This document shows, piece after piece, positions 59,747 through 64,000 of a DNA stretch of 64,000 nucleotides; the stretch's first letter is position 1, and each line of letters starts with the position of its first letter. The translations under genes and the position numbers were made by a program. The DNA comes from Roseovarius carneus (GTDB taxonomy: Bacteria; Pseudomonadota; Alphaproteobacteria; Rhodobacterales; Rhodobacteraceae), in NCBI RefSeq assembly GCF_020141465.1, contig NZ_JAHSPD010000001.1:1780374-1844373 (forward strand), written 5' to 3'. The notes beneath the pieces were generated by a model. That model was not told the origin of the DNA. It ran no database searches and worked only from the letters and a program-made list of their open reading frames with translations.

Positions 59747-62700
59747 TCCTTCTCAAAGAACACGCCCAAGCCGCTGCCGCCTTCGCTATCCACACTGCCC
59801 CGCACGGTGACATTGCGCGACACATCAAGGTTAAGGTTGATTTCCTCGCGCCCCTCGCTGTTGGCGGTGACTTCGGAATAGAGATTGTCCGCGATATATG
59901 TACCCGCACGCAGCTCGGTCGTGCCGTCCGCATTGGTGGCCACGTCCAGATCGCTGAGACCGACGGAGTTGCGCAACTGGCCCAGAACATCGTTTTCCGA
60001 GCGCCCGGCGAGGGTGGCCACGGCGGAGGCCAGCTGTGCCGCTTGCAGGGGGGAGATCGACGCGAGGTTACGGCCTAGAATAAGCTGGGAGATGATTTCT
60101 TCCTGCGGCAAGTCAGGCTCAGATTCGAACGCGATCTCAATCTCGCTGGCCAGCCCTTCGGCCACGATCCGCACCACGATGTCATTCGCTGTCGTCTCGG
60201 CGACAAAGCGCAGATAGGGATCGAGCGCGCCGCGCATATCCACCAGGCCTTCGGTCAGCAAAAGCCGTTTGCCCAAAAGGTCGTGCCGCCCACGGATCAG
60301 TTGGAAAGACCCGGACGGCACAACATCTTTGGTGGTGCCGCCCAGACGGATCTGCCCGCGCAACTCCGCGTCGAGCCCGCGGCCGCGCACGAACAAGCGC
60401 CGCGGTGCGTTGATGATCAGATTGAGCCCGAATGGGGCCGCGGCGCTGTTGCTTTCCTCAGCGATAAGGCCTGCAAACCGGCGCGTCTGGGTGACGGCGG
60501 GTGGCGCGCCTTCATGGGCCAGATCCTCAAAGATGACCGAGGACGTGGCGGTGCTGGAGGGGATACGGATCTCCGTCTCGTCCAAGGTGATGTTGCCGCC
60601 AATCACAGCGCCGCCCGTAAGGGGGCCGGTGATCGAGGCGGTGCCAGCTAGAAGAGATGTGTAGGTCAGATTGTCGGTGAGGCGAATGGAGGTCAACTGT
60701 GCGCTGAGATCGGCGTTGAAAGGGGCGGTGAGGGCGATGGGGCCAGTGACGGTAAAGGTGCCACCCTCCCGAAGTCGGCCCGCAAGCTGCGTCTGCGCGC
60801 GTCCACCCGTGAGGGTGATATCGCCAGTGAGCCCCTCAATCGCGATGCCGAGGCGCGGCAGTGCGATCCGCGCGCCCTGCGTGGACAGCGCGCCAGAGAG
60901 CGACGAAAGCGCGGGGCGGCCATCGATGCGCAGGTCATAGCGCGCTGTGCCCTCGATGGATTGGGGTTTGATGAACGCGTTGGCAAGGCCCAGCGGCGCG
61001 GACCCTTGCAGATCAAGCGCCATGCGCGCGCCAAGGTCAAATAGCGTGCCGCGCAGCGCGGCGGTTGTGCCACCCGGCCCCTCGGCGTTCAGGTTTAGCG
61101 ACATCTCACGCGCCTCGGGGCCTTTGATCTGTGCCTGTCCTGTCGCGCTCACCGGGCCGCTGAAATCTGGCGCGAAGAGGCCCAGATTGGCGAGCCGGAA
61201 GCGCAGGTCGAGCGGCGCGCCGGGCGCGCCCGAGACCGCATTGGCGTTGAGCGAAAGCTGCCCCGTCTCGACGGAAATAGCGCGGATATTGATCGCATCT
61301 CCTGTCCTCCCGCCATCGGCCGAGATCGTGACATCGCCGGTCAAAAGCTTGTCCAACTCCGCAATCCCGCTGCGCAATCCGCTGCCCCTGAGGGCGGTTT
61401 GCAGATCAAACGTGCCTGCCTGCAGCGCTGCACGTCCGCTCAGATCGGCGTTGAGATTGCCCGCCAGACGTTGCCCGGCAAGGGCGGCAAACCGCGACAG
61501 GTCCGCGATCTGCGCAGAAAGCTGCCCCTTGGCGGGCAGGCCGGGCGCATCGGGCGAAACCGTGCCTGAGGCGGTGATGCGGCTCTGGGCCACCTCAAGC
61601 GTCAGGTTTTCCACGTTGACGGCCCCACCGAATTCCCAATTGAGCGCTGTGTTGACCTCTGCGGGGCCGGTGAGGCGTGGCTCTGCACGCGAGACATCAG
61701 GCATTTGGGCGCTCAGGCTCAGCGCGCCGCGCGTCTCGTCGCTGCGTCCTTGAGCATTCAGCGACAGGGCTGAATTGGTGATCTCCAACTGCTCCAGAAC
61801 GGTCGCTTCGGTGTCGCGCCGCACCCGCACGGCCAGATCGCTGGCACCCGCCAGAAGCGGGTCGAGCCGCGCGATACCCGTCTGAAGGTCTTGGGTCTGG
61901 GCGGTGAGGGCCAGATCGAACGCCCCGCCCAGAAGTGCTCCGGTGCCGCTCAGCTCTGCGGTCCCGGCCCCGCCCAGATCGCGGTCCGCCAGAGCGGCAA
62001 AGCGGCTGAGATTGCCCATGCGCAGGGCGACCTCGCCAGAGGCGGGAAAACCCGCCTCAAGCGTGCCGAGCGTGCCCGCGCCTGTGATGCGCAGATCGCC
62101 CGAGATCACGTCCAAGGCGCTGATGCTGAGCGGCGTGCCGCTTGCCCAATCCGCCTGCAATTGGCCGCGCAGGGCGGTGCCGAGGGCCTCCGCTATGGCG
62201 GCATCTTCATGGGACGCGCCCGCTGCGCTGAACGTGATTGTGGCTGAGACGCCTTGGGGCGCGTCCCGGCGGATCGTGCCATTCGCACGCAAGCTGCCGC
62301 TGTCGATCTCAAGCGCCTCTTGCGCAAACCCGTCAAAGCGGATCTCGGCGCGCCATTCATTGCCCGAGGCGGCATCAAAGGCCGCAGAGATGCGGGCGCC
62401 GTCAATGAAGGTGGCCGGGCCGGAGCCGGGCAGGCGCAGCGGGGCATCAGCGCTCATTGAGCCGCGTGTCGGCGGGGCCAGCGTGCCGTTCAGATCAAAG
62501 CGGGTGGGCCAGCGATCCGCCCCCAGCGCGAGCTGCCCGGTGAGTGACAGAGCGGCGGAGCGGAGCGACAGCTCCGACAGGTCAAGCGCGCCATCTGAGG
62601 CGCGGAGCCCCTCCACGCGCAACGCGCTGTCACCGCCGAAAAAGGGATGAAACGCAGGCTCAAAAAGGGGGCGCAAGTCCCCATCGAGCGCGGCTGAGAA

Positions 62701-63528
62701 GCGCTGCGTGCTGGTCTCGTCCTCGCGTATCTCAACGGTGCCGCCCAAGCGCTCGGTCCCGTCCGAGCTGAGCGTGATGGCGGCAGTATAGTCCGAGAGC
62801 GGGTCCTCGCCCTGTACCGAAAGCGCCAGCGCAGGCTGCCCCGGCAGGTCCAGAAGCCGCGCGATGATCCCGCCTTCCTCCTCCTCCAGCGCCAGATCAA
62901 GGGCGAGAAATCTCGTCTCGTTGGCATAGCTCGCCTCAAGCCCAAAGGTGCCGCGCCCGTCGCCGCGCAGAACGCTGAGGTCCATCGCACCTGCGCCATC
63001 CGCGAGCGAGACGGAGCCTTCTACCGAAAGGGTGACCGCCTCACCCAGAATGGGTGTGCCAAGGCTGACGCGGGTCGCAGTGATCTCGCCGATCTGCACA
63101 CTGACGGGCAGGTCGGGCAGGGCGAATTCGGTCGCGACGGTGGCCTCGGGCGTGACGCCTTCTTCCGTGTTGGGTAGGCGCGGCACGTCGATTGTGGCCG
63201 CCGACAGGGTGTTGATGCTCAGCCGTCCGCGCAACAGGGCCGCACGGTTCCAATCCAGCACCAGATCGGTGAGGGTGATCCACACGCCCGCATCATCGGA
63301 GATGGTCAGTTGCTCCATCGTGGCTTGCGACGACAACGCGCCTTTGAATCCCACAATGCGCACCTCGCGGCCCGCGCCCGAAAGGGTATCCTCCAAGAGG
63401 GCCTGCAAATACCCGCGGTCTTCGGCCTCCTGTGTGGCCTCCGCTGTGACCTCGTCCTGCGCCCAAGCCGATTGGGGCAGGGCGAGTGCTGCGCAAAGCG
63501 TAAGCAGGGCGATAAGCTGTTTCATCAA
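59740..63528 (-). CDS. tamB: TamB: translocation and assembly module inner-membrane component
   Basis: 1262 aa. The signal-like N-terminus MMKQLIALLTLCAALALPQSAWA is followed by a very long, repetitive beta-helical region built from short Asp/Gly/Leu strands, and a C-terminal DUF490 domain with LIINAPRRLFVRGRGLDAEL, SQLILGRNLASISPLQAAQL and the final FEKDY. TamB spans the periplasm and with TamA helps outer-membrane protein insertion or lipid transfer. Its start overlaps the tamA stop by 4 bases, the usual tamA-tamB order. Confidence 0.93.
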   Translation of the reverse strand: MMKQLIALLTLCAALALPQSAWAQDEVTAEATQEAEDRGYLQALLEDTLSGAGREVRIVGFKGALSSQATMEQLTISDDAGVWITLTDLVLDWNRAALLRGRLSINTLSAATIDVPRLPNTEEGVTPEATVATEFALPDLPVSVQIGEITATRVSLGTPILGEAVTLSVEGSVSLADGAGAMDLSVLRGDGRGTFGLEASYANETRFLALDLALEEEEGGIIARLLDLPGQPALALSVQGEDPLSDYTAAITLSSDGTERLGGTVEIREDETSTQRFSAALDGDLRPLFEPAFHPFFGGDSALRVEGLRASDGALDLSELSLRSAALSLTGQLALGADRWPTRFDLNGTLAPPTRGSMSADAPLRLPGSGPATFIDGARISAAFDAASGNEWRAEIRFDGFAQEALEIDSGSLRANGTIRRDAPQGVSATITFSAAGASHEDAAIAEALGTALRGQLQADWASGTPLSISALDVISGDLRITGAGTLGTLEAGFPASGEVALRMGNLSRFAALADRDLGGAGTAELSGTGALLGGAFDLALTAQTQDLQTGIARLDPLLAGASDLAVRVRRDTEATVLEQLEITNSALSLNAQGRSDETRGALSLSAQMPDVSRAEPRLTGPAEVNTALNWEFGGAVNVENLTLEVAQSRITASGTVSPDAPGLPAKGQLSAQIADLSRFAALAGQRLAGNLNADLSGRAALQAGTFDLQTALRGSGLRSGIAELDKLLTGDVTISADGGRTGDAINIRAISVETGQLSLNANAVSGAPGAPLDLRFRLANLGLFAPDFSGPVSATGQAQIKGPEAREMSLNLNAEGPGGTTAALRGTLFDLGARMALDLQGSAPLGLANAFIKPQSIEGTARYDLRIDGRPALSSLSGALSTQGARIALPRLGIAIEGLTGDITLTGGRAQTQLAGRLREGGTFTVTGPIALTAPFNADLSAQLTSIRLTDNLTYTSLLAGTASITGPLTGGAVIGGNITLDETEIRIPSSTATSSVIFEDLAHEGAPPAVTQTRRFAGLIAEESNSAAAPFGLNLIINAPRRLFVRGRGLDAELRGQIRLGGTTKDVVPSGSFQLIRGRHDLLGKRLLLTEGLVDMRGALDPYLRFVAETTANDIVVRIVAEGLASEIEIAFESEPDLPQEEIISQLILGRNLASISPLQAAQLASAVATLAGRSENDVLGQLRNSVGLSDLDVATNADGTTELRAGTYIADNLYSEVTANSEGREEINLNLDVSRNVTVRGSVDSEGGSGLGVFFEKDY

Positions 63529-64000
63529 AACGCCTGTCCGATGCCGATATAGATCTCGAAATCCTGCCCCGCATCGCCATCCAGCGGCGTGGCCAGATCA
63601 ATGCGGATGGGCCCCAGCCCGGTATTGTAGCGCCCGCCAAGCCCGGCGCCGCTATGCCAATCGCCCACGCCTTCCCCCAGCGCATCGCCCCCGATAAACC
63701 CGGTATCCGCAAAGGCTACGATCTGAAACGTGTCGTTTATGTCGGCGCGAATTTCGCCGCTGAACCCCAGAAAAGACCGCCCGCCGACGCGTTGCCCGCC
63801 CGGCAATGTGATGGCGAGCGATTGGTAGGGCTGTCCGCGCACCGTGTCCGGTCCGCCGGAGAAAAACAAAAGGCCCGGCGGCACGTCGGCGGTGCTGGCA
63901 CCGGCCACCGTGCCAAGCTGCGCGCGTGCGGCAAAGGTCAGCCCGTCTTCGGCTCCGATTGTGCGGTAGGCCCGTGCATCCGCAAACACCCGTGTCCCGT
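63525..64000 (-). CDS. tamA: TamA, C-terminal part (cut by window edge)
   Basis: About 158 residues of an Omp85-family beta-barrel; the POTRA domains and most of the barrel lie beyond the right edge. DGLTFAARAQLGTVAG, FFSGGPDTVRGQPYQSL (the Omp85 RGF/RGxxY-like motif region), IVAFADTGFIGGDALGEG and GAGLGGRYNTGLGPIRIDLATPL are D15/Omp85 strands, and the last residues IYIGIGQAF end in Phe as expected of outer-membrane barrels. Directly upstream of tamB with ATGA overlap, which decides TamA over BamA. Confidence 0.9.
   Translation of the reverse strand, partial: GTRVFADARAYRTIGAEDGLTFAARAQLGTVAGASTADVPPGLLFFSGGPDTVRGQPYQSLAITLPGGQRVGGRSFLGFSGEIRADINDTFQIVAFADTGFIGGDALGEGVGDWHSGAGLGGRYNTGLGPIRIDLATPLDGDAGQDFEIYIGIGQAF

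Noticed and set aside
1..64000. CRISPR arrays, complete insertion sequences, rRNA genes or replication origin
   Set aside because: No regularly spaced repeats, transposase frames, rRNA sequence or DnaA-box cluster was noticed on either strand.

Overview
The window looks like chromosome from a marine-type alphaproteobacterium of the Rhodobacterales (Roseobacter group). The reasons are the high GC content, a GapR (DUF2312) gene, a Tat-exported branched-chain-type binding protein, a PccR/RamB-type short-chain acyl-CoA regulator beside acs, TRAP and SBF transporters, TamA/TamB, and many 4-base ATGA/TGATG gene overlaps. This placement is inference from gene content; no rRNA gene or species marker is present.

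Layout. (1) 1-11.3 kb: an acetate/short-chain acyl module. On the minus strand are a Tat-exported solute-binding protein, two permeases, two ATPases and acs (cut by the window edge). Divergently on the plus strand are a ScfR-family XRE regulator, a single-domain response regulator, a small membrane protein and a sodium-solute-symporter/histidine-kinase fusion. (2) 11.4-18.4 kb: an orphan FliM-like SpoA protein, a persulfide-dioxygenase-like metallo-hydrolase, gapR, the rpsF-rpsR-rplI ribosomal operon, a YceI protein, and a facing cytochrome b561-YceI fusion. (3) 18.5-29.5 kb: housekeeping genes fabD, fabG, acpP, a HisA-like TIM barrel with altered active-site residues, fabF, mltG, a MsbA-type ABC exporter, a nitrilase-family amidase, infA, maf, a short RNase E/G, yacG and tRNA-Phe. 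(4) 29.5-39.6 kb: an accessory stretch. It holds a regulator remnant directly after tRNA-Phe, a CMD-family gene, a GDP-mannose/GDP-fucose polysaccharide operon, two internally deleted catabolic genes, a porin, two tandem sulfotransferases and a lipoprotein. (5) 39.7-42.3 kb: an acyl-CoA ligase coupled to an SBF-type transporter. (6) 42.3-51.8 kb: a divergent regulon for an unknown amide or formyl compound. RpiR regulator, glutamine-synthetase-like ligase and formamidase lie one way; isochorismatase-like hydrolase, ABC importer with a fused permease-ATPase, and N-formylglutamate amidohydrolase lie the other. (7) 51.8-59.7 kb: a kinase/M23/PLP-enzyme triple fusion with a PEP-mutase-family lyase, then a divergent TRAP transporter operon ending in an alpha/beta hydrolase. 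(8) 59.7-64.0 kb: tamB and the 3' part of tamA.

The most interesting systems are the amide/formyl regulon (region 6), the triple-fusion enzyme (region 7), the acs-linked signalling and transport module (region 1), and the HisA-like protein embedded in the fatty-acid cluster (region 3). No CRISPR array, rRNA gene, complete insertion sequence or prophage was seen.
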